Both the position numbers and the translations under genes were made by a program. This document shows, in pieces, positions 6,876-13,598 of a stretch of 15,139 nucleotides of DNA (within the stretch, counting starts at the first letter, position 1; every line of letters begins with the position of its first letter). Origin of the DNA: SKVR01 sp041642035 (GTDB lineage: Bacteria; Bacteroidota; Bacteroidia; Bacteroidales; UBA7960); assembly GCA_041642035.1 (NCBI GenBank), contig JBEPXC010000076.1:1-15139 (forward strand), in the 5' to 3' direction. Under the pieces are notes generated by a model. That model ran no database searches. It worked only from the letters and a program-made list of their open reading frames with translations, and was not told the origin of the DNA.

Positions 6876-8138
6876 TTAATCTGTTGACGGATCATCTTCC
6901 TGATCCGATGCGTCTGAGGCATCCAGCATGTCCCAGGCATTGTAATCGGGAACATCATAGGGATAGCGCTCACGATGAATCTTAAGTACGTGTTCGTAAA
7001 GTGTTCTTCTGAGCGTTTCCACATTTTCCTTTTCCTTTGCAGAAATAAACAGGCTGGGGGCATTTTCCCTGGCCATCCAGGTTTGTTTGAGTTCATCCAG
7101 GCTAATGTTTTCTTTTCCCGGGGGGGTAAGATCATCCTCGTCTTTCTTTACGAAAGAATAATTATCAATTTTATTAAACACCATGATGGTATCCTTAGGT
7201 TCATCATCCCCGATAATATCGTTGAGGGTTTCTTTTACCACGGCGATCTGCTCTTCAAAATTGGGGTGCGAAATATCCACCACGTGAAGCAATATATCGG
7301 CTTCGCGAACTTCATCGAGGGTTGATTTAAAAGAATCGATCAGGTGATGGGGTAGTTTTCGGATAAAACCTACGGTATCGGACAACAAAAAAGGAAGCGT
7401 TTCAATGACTACTTTTCTAACGGTAGTATCCAGGGTAGCAAAGAGTTTATCCTCGGCAAATACTTCGGATTTGGCCATCAGGTTCATAATAGTTGATTTA
7501 CCCACATTGGTATATCCTACCAGTGCCACCCGCACCATATTGCCCCTGTTGGATCGTTGCGTGGTCTTTTGTTTGTCGATGAGCTCCAGCTTTTTCTTAA
7601 GCAGTGAAATTTTATCTCTGACAATCCGGCGGTCGGTCTCAATCTCCTTTTCACCGGGTCCTTTAAGGCCAATCCCTCCTTTTTGTCTTTCCAGGTGTGT
7701 CCACATACCGGCCAATCGGGGCAGCAGGTACTGGTATTGTGCCAGCTCCACCTGAGTGCGGGCATTGGCTGTACGGGCGCGAAGGGCAAAAATATCTAGG
7801 ATGAGATTGCTTCTGTCGAGTACCCTGCATTTGACAGATCTTTCAATATTTCTTTGTTGCGATGGCGTAAGCTCATCATCAAATATCAGGATGTCTATTT
7901 CATGTTCCTTTATGTAGTCGGAAATCTCTTCCAGTTTTCCCTTGCCAACAAAAGTTGTTTTATCAGGTTTGTCAAGCCGTTGGGTAAAACGTTTACGGGT
8001 TTTTCCTCCTGCAGTTTCAACCAAAAATTCAAGCTCATCCAGATACTCCAACACAGTTTCTTCGGTTTGACGGCCCGTGATAAGACCAACTAACACTACC
8101 GTTTCCTTTTCCTTAGCTGTTATATTGTTATTTGGCAT
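6876..8138 (-). CDS. hflX: GTPase HflX
   Basis: Ribosome-associated GTPase that splits stalled or stressed 70S ribosomes. The N-terminal HflX domain carries VGKGKLEEI (64-72) and the signatures ARTANARTQVELAQYQ (121-136) and RQKGGIGLKGPGEKEIETDR (151-170), followed by a helical linker. The G domain has G1 GYTNVGKST (208-216), G3 DTVGFIRKLP (254-263), G4 NKID (322-325) and G5 SAK (366-368); all are intact. A charged insert (about 326-356) lies between G4 and G5, and the tail is acidic (DASDASDQEDD). The start at 8138 (420 residues) is chosen because an earlier in-frame ATG at 8198 would add 20 unrelated residues and overlap the upstream gene by 55 bases. From 8138 the gap is five bases, so the two genes are probably co-transcribed. 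Confidence 0.96.
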   Translation of the reverse strand: MPNNNITAKEKETVVLVGLITGRQTEETVLEYLDELEFLVETAGGKTRKRFTQRLDKPDKTTFVGKGKLEEISDYIKEHEIDILIFDDELTPSQQRNIERSVKCRVLDRSNLILDIFALRARTANARTQVELAQYQYLLPRLAGMWTHLERQKGGIGLKGPGEKEIETDRRIVRDKISLLKKKLELIDKQKTTQRSNRGNMVRVALVGYTNVGKSTIMNLMAKSEVFAEDKLFATLDTTVRKVVIETLPFLLSDTVGFIRKLPHHLIDSFKSTLDEVREADILLHVVDISHPNFEEQIAVVKETLNDIIGDDEPKDTIMVFNKIDNYSFVKKDEDDLTPPGKENISLDELKQTWMARENAPSLFISAKEKENVETLRRTLYEHVLKIHRERYPYDVPDYNAWDMLDASDASDQEDDPSTD

Positions 8139-8143
8139 TAATA

Positions 8144-8476
8144 TTATCTGTTTCCGTTTGTGAGAAAATAAAATCCTGCTGAGGCTATCAATAGCCAATG
8201 AGCCAGGGTGGGTGTCAGGCCAATGTATCCCATTACGATATGAACAACAGCCAGTACTAAGATTCCCAGGCCGGCCACAACAGTTACCGATTGTTTAAAG
8301 AAACCACCGGCTAAAAGCAGAAACCCCATAACAATAAACCCCGCAGCCAAATAAAAGTTGAGCCTGTCGACGTTAAATTGCATGAATATACCGAAGAAGC
8401 GTGTATAGATAACCAGCACCAAGGCTATGCGCATTGACCATGTGGCTATTCCAGAGAGTTTTTTCCAGGGGTTCAT
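8144..8476 (-). CDS. Small four-helix integral membrane protein, unknown function
   Basis: A 110-residue, strongly hydrophobic protein with about four transmembrane segments (roughly 10-30, 40-58, 65-88 and 91-106). It has few charged residues, a positively charged N-terminus (NPWKK) and the ending FLTNGNR. I do not recognise the family and no catalytic motif is visible. It lies five bases upstream of hflX on the same strand, so expression is probably linked, but a functional tie to the GTPase is not implied. Hydrophobic content, a clean ATG and tight packing with hflX support a real gene. The size and helix count recall small DoxX-like or uncharacterised Bacteroidota membrane proteins, but that is only a resemblance. 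Confidence 0.75.
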   Translation of the reverse strand: MNPWKKLSGIATWSMRIALVLVIYTRFFGIFMQFNVDRLNFYLAAGFIVMGFLLLAGGFFKQSVTVVAGLGILVLAVVHIVMGYIGLTPTLAHWLLIASAGFYFLTNGNR

Positions 8477-8512
8477 TTGAGTTTACGGTTTAAGGGTTAT
8501 TGAATTATGGGT

Positions 8513-8632
8513 CTAGAATTTTATAGCCTCTGAAGGATCGATTTTCAGGGTTCTGTAAAGCTGTAAGGGCCAGTTGTTAAGAGCATATTTTGTATGTTGC
8601 AGCTGCTGAACCTTTGAGCCATAAAAAATCAA
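8513..8632 (-). pseudogene. Possible remnant of an FtsX/MacB-type permease C-terminus, or an unannotated small ORF
   Basis: In the 152-base spacer after trpS, one minus-strand frame stays open from the trpS stop (a TTG at 8630-8632 overlaps that TGA) to a TAG at 8513-8515, giving 39 codons. Its end reads WPLQLYRTLKIDPSEAIKF. The pattern of basic residues, then DP-x-E-A-I-K-F is how many FtsX/MacB-family ABC permeases finish (NP/DP-x-EAL+YE). Only about 18 residues resemble this, there is no transmembrane segment before them and no ATG start. It may be a decayed 3' end left by a deletion, a tiny gene, or chance. Confidence 0.25.
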
Positions 8633-9624
8633 AAAGGTTTGAATCCTATGATTTCGCGTACTTCTTTTACCGTTTTGGCGGCGCTTTCACGGGCTTTTTC
8701 AGCTCCCATGCGGGCCACTTTGCTCAGGTAGGCCTCATCGGCACTAATTTCAAGAATCTTCTCGCGCAGGGGCGCGGTAAACGCTATTACATCTTCGGCC
8801 AGTTGTTTCTTCATATCACCATAGCGTATTTGACAACTATTGTATTTCTGTTCAAAAAAGCTCAGGGTATCGGGCGAAGAAACCGCTTTCATGATATTGA
8901 ATAAGTTTTCAATAGATTGCGCCTTGGGTTGGTTCATCTCCGTGGGTCCACTATCTGATACAGCCTTCATAATCTTTTTTCTGATAACCCCAGGGTCATC
9001 AGCAAGAAATACAGCATTCCCTTCGCCTTCAGATTTTCCCATTTTGGTGCTTCCGTCGAGCCCGGGGATTTTAATGAGTTCTACGCCAAAGTTAAAGGCA
9101 TAAGGCTCGGGAAAATATTCGTTGTTATACATGCGGTTAAATCTTTTTCCAAAGGTCCGTGCCATTTCAAGATGCTGTTCCTGGTCTTTTCCTACAGGAA
9201 CCTTGGTAGCCCGGTGTATAAGGATGTCGGCAGCCATGAGCACGGGATAGGTAAGCAGGCCGGCATTGATGTTGTCGGTTTGCTTACGGGCCTTATCTTT
9301 AAAAGTGGTACATCGTTCAAGCTCACCCATATAGGCATTCATGTTGAGCAGCAGGTATAGCTCAGCTACTTCGGGAACATCGCTTTGGATATATAAGGTT
9401 GCTGCTTCAGGATCAATACCGGCAGCAAGATATTCTACCAAAACCTGTCTTACATTCTGATGAAGATCCTGGGGTGTGGGGTGTGTGGTAAGTGAATGAT
9501 AATCTGCAATAAAGAAATAGCACTTGTGCTCATGCTGCATCTTAACAAAATTCTTTATGGCACCAAAATAATTGCCTAAATGTAAATTTCCCGTTGACCG
9601 GATACCACTTAATACTGTTTCCAT
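8629..9624 (-). CDS. trpS: Tryptophan--tRNA ligase
   Basis: Class I aminoacyl-tRNA synthetase that charges tRNA-Trp in the cytoplasm. At 331 residues it has normal bacterial length. It begins METVLSGIRSTGNLHLGNY, with the HIGH-type motif at 12-19. DYHSLTT (41-47), AADILIH (131-137) and VPVGKDQEQHLEMAR (142-156) are TrpRS signatures of the tryptophan and ATP pocket. The KMSKS loop reads KMGKS (194-198) within GLDGSTKMGKSEGEGN, a known variant position. The start is clear, since the catalytic domain begins almost at the first residue. It lies 85 bases after recJ and has its own promoter-like element and leader hairpin, so it probably does not depend only on recJ transcription. Confidence 0.97.
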   Translation of the reverse strand: METVLSGIRSTGNLHLGNYFGAIKNFVKMQHEHKCYFFIADYHSLTTHPTPQDLHQNVRQVLVEYLAAGIDPEAATLYIQSDVPEVAELYLLLNMNAYMGELERCTTFKDKARKQTDNINAGLLTYPVLMAADILIHRATKVPVGKDQEQHLEMARTFGKRFNRMYNNEYFPEPYAFNFGVELIKIPGLDGSTKMGKSEGEGNAVFLADDPGVIRKKIMKAVSDSGPTEMNQPKAQSIENLFNIMKAVSSPDTLSFFEQKYNSCQIRYGDMKKQLAEDVIAFTAPLREKILEISADEAYLSKVARMGAEKARESAAKTVKEVREIIGFKPF

Positions 9625-9668
9625 TGATGTAAATATGATTATGTTGTTTTGCTATTCAACTTTTTCCA

Positions 9669-9684
9669 TTCAGGCTTGCCTGAA
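9669..9684 (-). repeat. Perfect hairpin in the presumed trpS leader
   Basis: TTCAGGC-TT-GCCTGAA is a perfect inverted repeat of seven pairs with a two-base centre (or six pairs with a four-base loop). It lies 45 bases before the trpS start and about 20 bases after the putative -7 element, so it would be near the 5' end of the trpS transcript. No T tract follows on either strand, so it does not look like an intrinsic terminator for recJ. It is flanked by a direct repeat TTCAACTT at 9655-9662 and 9691-9698. Confidence 0.5.
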
Positions 9685-9699
9685 GTAAATTTCAACTTG

Positions 9700-9707
9700 C
9701 AAAGATA
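9700..9707 (-). promoter_or_regulatory. Putative Bacteroidota -7 element for trpS
   Basis: The minus strand reads TATCTTTG, a full match to TAnnTTTG, three bases beyond the recJ TAG stop and 75 bases upstream of the trpS ATG. Transcription would begin near 9693. The -33 region would fall in the 3' end of recJ, where no TTTG is evident. Confidence 0.4.
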
Positions 9708-9709
9708 GG

Positions 9710-11458
9710 CTATTTAAGGTATGTTTTAATATCCTTTATGTTGAGCTGCAGGTTGCGCGTACCATTCCATTCATTCTCTTCAACAGAATAAACGATATCG
9801 AAATATTTGCCCCATACAATGGCATCATAATGATGGCCCTGCTGAAAGGCAATGCCACTGATGCTTACCCCGGGTTCATCAGGATGGTTCAGGGTAACCT
9901 TTAAATGTCTTTTCCCAACTACCTTGGCGGTATTCTTATCCACCACTTTCCGGGTCACAAAAACCGGGCTCATATTTCCGGGTCCATGGGGCCCAAACTG
10001 GCGAAGAATACGATAAAACTTGTGGGATATCTGGGAGAGGCTTAACTCGGCATCTATCTCGATTTCGGGTACAAGCATTCGCTCGGTAATGGTATTGGCT
10101 ACGGTTTCTTCAAATGCACGGCAGAAATCTTTTAGATTTTCGGGTTTGAGGCTGAGACCAGCGGCATACTTGTGCCCTCCAAAATGATCCAGATATTGGC
10201 TACAGGCATCGATGGCGTCGTAGACATCAAAATCCTTCACCGAACGGGCAGAGCCCGTAATTACCCCGTTAGATTCGGTGAGAATGACCGTGGGGCGATA
10301 ATAGGATTCGGTTAACCTGGAGGCCACAATGCCAATTACACCCTTATGCCAGTCGGGGCAAAACAAGACCGTAGACTTACACTGTTGCAAGAATTCATCC
10401 GAATCAATCATCTCAAGCGCCTGACGTGTTATTTCTGTATCCAGGCTGCGCCTTTCGGTATTGTTGTTGTTGATGTTCTGACTTAGCAAGTGGGTTTCTC
10501 CCAAACGCTCGCACAACAGCAGCTCCACGGCGGCATTGCCGCTTTCTATGCGACCTGCGGCGTTTATACGGGGGCCAATGAGAAATACCGCATCGCTGAT
10601 GGTTATTTCCCTGGTAAACACGGTTGTCTCTGTAGGTTGGCTCCTGCGGATGATATTGCTATAAAACAGAATCGATTCGAAGCCTGCCCTGGGGAAAAAA
10701 TTCAACCTCTTCAGGCCGTAATAGGCCAGGATACGGTTCTCCCCCATAATAGGAACAATATCGGCAGCAATACTTACAGCCACCAGATCAAGGAATTTCT
10801 CCAGACCTTCAAAGGGCAATTCGTTTTTTTGATAATACGCCTGGGCAAGCTTAAATCCTAACCCACAACCGGAGAGCTCTTTAAAGGGGTAGGAGCAATC
10901 TTCTCTTTTAGGATCTATGACAGCCACTGCCGTGGGCAATTCATCACCCGGGCGATGATGATCGCAAATAATAAAGTCGATTCCTCTTTCTTGGGCATAA
11001 TTTACCTGATGAAGAGCCTTTATGCCACAATCAAGGGCAATGATAAGTTTTACATCGTTCTTTTGAGCAAAATCAATGCTCTCAAGAGATATTCCATACC
11101 CTTCCTTATAGCGGTCGGGAATATAAAAGTCGATATTCTGGTGGAAATCTTTCAAAAAAGAATAGGTAAGGGCAACGGCAGTGGTACCATCAACATCATA
11201 ATCTCCAAATACCATGATTCTTTCATTAGCCGCAATGGCCGCAATAATCCGGTCTATGGCCTTATCCATATCCCGTATTAAAAAGGGATCATGCAGATGA
11301 CTCAGCGTAGGCCTGAAAAAATCTTTTGCTCCTTCAAAATTACCTACCCCTCTTTGCACCAATAAATTGGCCAACACTGTATCAATATTAAGCGCTTCAG
11401 ATAATTCTTTTGTTATTTCCTCATTGGCAAGGTTTTTTACCACCCATCTTTTTTCCAT
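9710..11458 (-). CDS. recJ: Single-stranded-DNA-specific exonuclease RecJ
   Basis: A 5'-3' single-strand DNA exonuclease used in recombination and mismatch/base-excision repair. The 582 residues show the full DHH/DHHA1 layout: motif I VFGDYDVDGTTA (83-94), ALDCGI (141-146), the DHH motif CDHHRPGDELP (165-175), SGCGLGFKLA (196-205) and AADIVPIMGENRIL (231-244). These are followed by GPRINAAGRI (295-304), then DHHA1 with HKGVIGIVASR (371-381), TGSARS (401-406) and FGGHKYAAG (426-434). The OB-type C-terminal part follows. All metal-ligand motifs are present. The ATG at 11458 gives the family's usual N-terminus. It lies 122 bases after atpC with no strong terminator between, so read-through from atpDC is possible. 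Confidence 0.97.
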   Translation of the reverse strand: MEKRWVVKNLANEEITKELSEALNIDTVLANLLVQRGVGNFEGAKDFFRPTLSHLHDPFLIRDMDKAIDRIIAAIAANERIMVFGDYDVDGTTAVALTYSFLKDFHQNIDFYIPDRYKEGYGISLESIDFAQKNDVKLIIALDCGIKALHQVNYAQERGIDFIICDHHRPGDELPTAVAVIDPKREDCSYPFKELSGCGLGFKLAQAYYQKNELPFEGLEKFLDLVAVSIAADIVPIMGENRILAYYGLKRLNFFPRAGFESILFYSNIIRRSQPTETTVFTREITISDAVFLIGPRINAAGRIESGNAAVELLLCERLGETHLLSQNINNNNTERRSLDTEITRQALEMIDSDEFLQQCKSTVLFCPDWHKGVIGIVASRLTESYYRPTVILTESNGVITGSARSVKDFDVYDAIDACSQYLDHFGGHKYAAGLSLKPENLKDFCRAFEETVANTITERMLVPEIEIDAELSLSQISHKFYRILRQFGPHGPGNMSPVFVTRKVVDKNTAKVVGKRHLKVTLNHPDEPGVSISGIAFQQGHHYDAIVWGKYFDIVYSVEENEWNGTRNLQLNIKDIKTYLK

Positions 11459-11580
11459 TCTTATTTTTCTTTTGGTAAAGATAATAAATCCCCTTTACAT
11501 AAGCCGTTGACAAAACAATGTGCAAGGACAAGGGATTGTGCTCCAAGAAAATAAAGTACGAAAAAAATTAATTCACGCAG

Positions 11581-11817
11581 TTATTCTGTTAGTAAAACGA
11601 TCTTATTGTCTTTTATTTCTACAATCCCCGGGTTTACATCCAGGAAGAATTTATTCCTGTCTTCGTCGATAATCTTGAGTTTTCCTTTATCGATACGTGC
11701 AATAAGGGGAGCATGATTGTTAAGCACTTCAAAAGAACCCATTGAACCGGGAAACTGAACCAGCGCAACGGTGCCCTCATAAATAAACTCTTTGGGTGAT
11801 AATACCGTGAGATGCAT
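11581..11817 (-). CDS. atpC: ATP synthase F1 subunit epsilon, short form
   Basis: The epsilon subunit joins the rotor stalk of F1 to the c-ring and in many bacteria can inhibit ATP hydrolysis. This one is only 78 residues and consists of the N-terminal beta-sandwich alone: LTVLSPKEFIYEG (3-15), FPGSMGSFEVLNNHAPLIA (22-40) and the PGIVEIKDNKIVLL end. The C-terminal helical hairpin of the roughly 135-residue E. coli form, which acts as the inhibitory arm, is absent. The frame closes at TAA without a disrupted extension, and short epsilon subunits are common in Bacteroidota and relatives, so this is a lineage form rather than a damaged gene. It starts five bases after atpD and is surely co-transcribed with it. 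Confidence 0.95.
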   Translation of the reverse strand: MHLTVLSPKEFIYEGTVALVQFPGSMGSFEVLNNHAPLIARIDKGKLKIIDEDRNKFFLDVNPGIVEIKDNKIVLLTE

Positions 11818-11822
11818 ATTAA

Positions 11823-13334
11823 TTAGTTTTTGGCAGAATCTTCCAGAATGGCTTTTCCTTTTTCAATAGCTTGTTCGATAGTACCCACCAGGTTGAAAGC
11901 GCCTTCGGGGTATTGATCTACATCGCCGTTCATAATCATCTTAAAGCCTCTTAGGGTATCTTCAAGAGAAACGAAGGTTCCTTTAAGACCGGTAAACTGT
12001 TCGGCCACGAAGAATGGTTGGGAAAGGAATCGCTGTACCCTTCTGGCCCGGCTTACCACCAGCCGATCTTCTTCGGAGAGTTCGTCCATACCCAAAATAG
12101 CAATAATATCCTGCAATTCTTTGTAACGCTGAAGAAGCATTTTCACCTCACGTGCGGTGTTGTAGTGATCCATACCCACAATTTCAGGGGTGAGAATCCT
12201 GGATGTTGAATCCAGGGGGTCTACAGCGGGATAGATGCCTAATTCGAAAATTTTCCTGCTCAAGACCGTGGTGGCATCCAGGTGAGAGAAAGTTGTAGCC
12301 GGAGCCGGGTCGGTAAGGTCGTCTGCAGGTACATACACCGCCTGCACAGAGGTAATTGATCCACGCTTGGTGGAGGTAATGCGTTCCTGCATCAATCCCA
12401 TTTCTGTAGCCAGGGTAGGCTGATAACCAACGGCAGAAGGCATACGACCCAGCAAAGCAGATACTTCGGAACCCGCCTGGGTAAAACGGAAAATATTATC
12501 AATAAAAAATAAGATATCGGCACCTGAAGTCTCATCGTCGCCATCGCGAAAATATTCAGCAACGGTTAAACCTGACAAGGCCACTCTAGCGCGTGCTCCG
12601 GGGGGTTCATTCATTTGGCCAAATACAAGCGTTGCCTGCGACTGAGCCAATACATCCATTTTTACCTTGCTCAGATCCCAGTTGCCCTCCTCCATCGACT
12701 TAACAAACTCTTCGCCGTATTGAATAACGCCTGATTCGATCATCTCGCGAAGCAGGTCGTTGCCTTCACGGGTTCGTTCGCCAACACCAGCAAATACACT
12801 GGTTCCCTGGTATCCCTTGGCAATGTTGTTGATCAACTCCATGATCAGCACCGTCTTGCCTACACCGGCACCACCAAACAAACCAATTTTTCCTCCTTTG
12901 GGATAGGGCGCAAGCATGTCGATGACCTTTATGCCTGTGTACAATACTTCTGTTTCGGTTTTAAGGTTTTCAAATTTGGGCGCTTCGTTATGAATGTTGT
13001 ATCTCTTCTTGTGAGGAACCGCTCCCAGCCCGTCAATGGGTTCACCGATTACATTAAATAATCGTCCACGAATCTGTTGATCGGCAGGCATAGTAATAGG
13101 ACCTCCGGTTGAAATCACTTCCATGCCCCGGTAGAGACCATCGGTAGAATCCATGGCCACGGTACGCACGGTATCTTCGCCCATATGCTGCTGGCATTCC
13201 AGTATGATTTTCAACCCATGATCATTGGTAACCTGTAAAGCGTCGTATATGGACGGCAGGTTATCGGTATTATCAAATGCAACATCTACAACAGGTCCGA
13301 TTACCTGCGATATTTTACCGGAAATTTTTTCCAT
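11823..13334 (-). CDS. atpD: ATP synthase F1 subunit beta
   Basis: Catalytic subunit of the F1Fo ATP synthase at the inner face of the cytoplasmic membrane. The 503 residues contain the N-terminal beta-barrel (IGPVVDVAF, 12-20), the P-loop GGAGVGKT (154-161), GERTREGND (185-193) with the catalytic glutamate, Walker B ILFFIDNIFRF (274-284), the GRMPSAVGYQPTL segment (296-308) and the intact DELSEED (417-423) that contacts the central stalk. Nothing is missing. It is first in a two-gene operon with atpC. The upstream neighbour is a divergent RibF-like gene rather than other ATP synthase genes, so the remaining subunits must lie elsewhere. The 264-base spacer upstream must hold its promoter, but I found no full TAnnTTTG match within that spacer on this strand. 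Confidence 0.98.
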   Translation of the reverse strand: MEKISGKISQVIGPVVDVAFDNTDNLPSIYDALQVTNDHGLKIILECQQHMGEDTVRTVAMDSTDGLYRGMEVISTGGPITMPADQQIRGRLFNVIGEPIDGLGAVPHKKRYNIHNEAPKFENLKTETEVLYTGIKVIDMLAPYPKGGKIGLFGGAGVGKTVLIMELINNIAKGYQGTSVFAGVGERTREGNDLLREMIESGVIQYGEEFVKSMEEGNWDLSKVKMDVLAQSQATLVFGQMNEPPGARARVALSGLTVAEYFRDGDDETSGADILFFIDNIFRFTQAGSEVSALLGRMPSAVGYQPTLATEMGLMQERITSTKRGSITSVQAVYVPADDLTDPAPATTFSHLDATTVLSRKIFELGIYPAVDPLDSTSRILTPEIVGMDHYNTAREVKMLLQRYKELQDIIAILGMDELSEEDRLVVSRARRVQRFLSQPFFVAEQFTGLKGTFVSLEDTLRGFKMIMNGDVDQYPEGAFNLVGTIEQAIEKGKAILEDSAKN

Positions 13335-13354
13335 CTGCCCAAAATTTTATTATT

Positions 13355-13372
13355 AACCATTAAAACCATTAA
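13355..13372. repeat. Perfect tandem 9-bp repeat in the atpD leader
   Basis: AACCATTAA occurs twice back to back, 21 to 38 bases upstream of the atpD start. On the atpD strand it reads TTAATGGTT twice. It may be replication slippage or a repeated binding site in the atpD leader; there is no other evidence either way. Confidence 0.3.
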
Positions 13373-13547
13373 TAGCCGACAATATTAGTAAAAATTATAC
13401 TCAGTAAACAACGTAAATCACTTAAATTTTGAATCAAATCATTTTTTTTTATCCCCCTAAAGCTCAAAACGCCTGATTATTGCTTCTTACAGCAAATTAT
13501 ATGCGCATAATGATATTTAACAGCAGAAATATTCCGTTTAATTTTTA

Positions 13548-13555
13548 TAGTTTTG
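13548..13555 (+). promoter_or_regulatory. Putative Bacteroidota -7 element for the RibF-like gene
   Basis: TAGTTTTG fully matches TAnnTTTG and lies 43 bases before the TTG start at 13599. No TTTG is seen at the normal -33 distance. It overlaps a perfect inverted repeat that starts at 13552. Confidence 0.4.
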
Positions 13556-13567
13556 TATTGATACAAA
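13552..13567. repeat. Perfect inverted repeat at the RibF-like promoter (possible operator)
   Basis: TTTGTAT-TG-ATACAAA has two perfect seven-base arms and a two-base centre. It begins inside the putative -7 element and runs over the expected transcription start, the position of a repressor operator. In RNA it would also form a short AU-rich hairpin, but the position favours a DNA site. It ends 31 bases before the start codon. Confidence 0.4.
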
Positions 13568-13598
13568 TAATGGTTGAGTTACACAAAAAATAAATCCC

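Noticed and set aside
6815..7135. Minus-strand open frame of 106 codons overlapping the hflX 3' end
   Set aside because: It lies mostly inside hflX in another frame and has no recognisable domain; it is a shadow of the real gene.
8139..8198. Earlier hflX start at 8198
   Set aside because: It would overlap the upstream membrane gene by 55 bases and add 20 residues that resemble no HflX N-terminus; the ATG at 8138 gives a five-base gap and a normal start.
11550..11580. Intrinsic terminator after atpC (AATTAATTTTTTT on the minus strand)
   Set aside because: There is a T run, but the preceding palindrome is four A/T pairs per arm with no GC stem; not enough for a terminator call.
13500..13509. 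TATGCGCATA palindrome between atpD and the RibF-like gene
   Set aside because: Perfect over ten bases, but the flanks do not extend the symmetry and it does not line up with a promoter element, so chance is likely.
13448..13575. FMN riboswitch (RFN element) upstream of the RibF-like gene
   Set aside because: The leader is AT-rich and has none of the conserved GC-rich RFN blocks; only the short TTTGTAT/ATACAAA inverted repeat is present.
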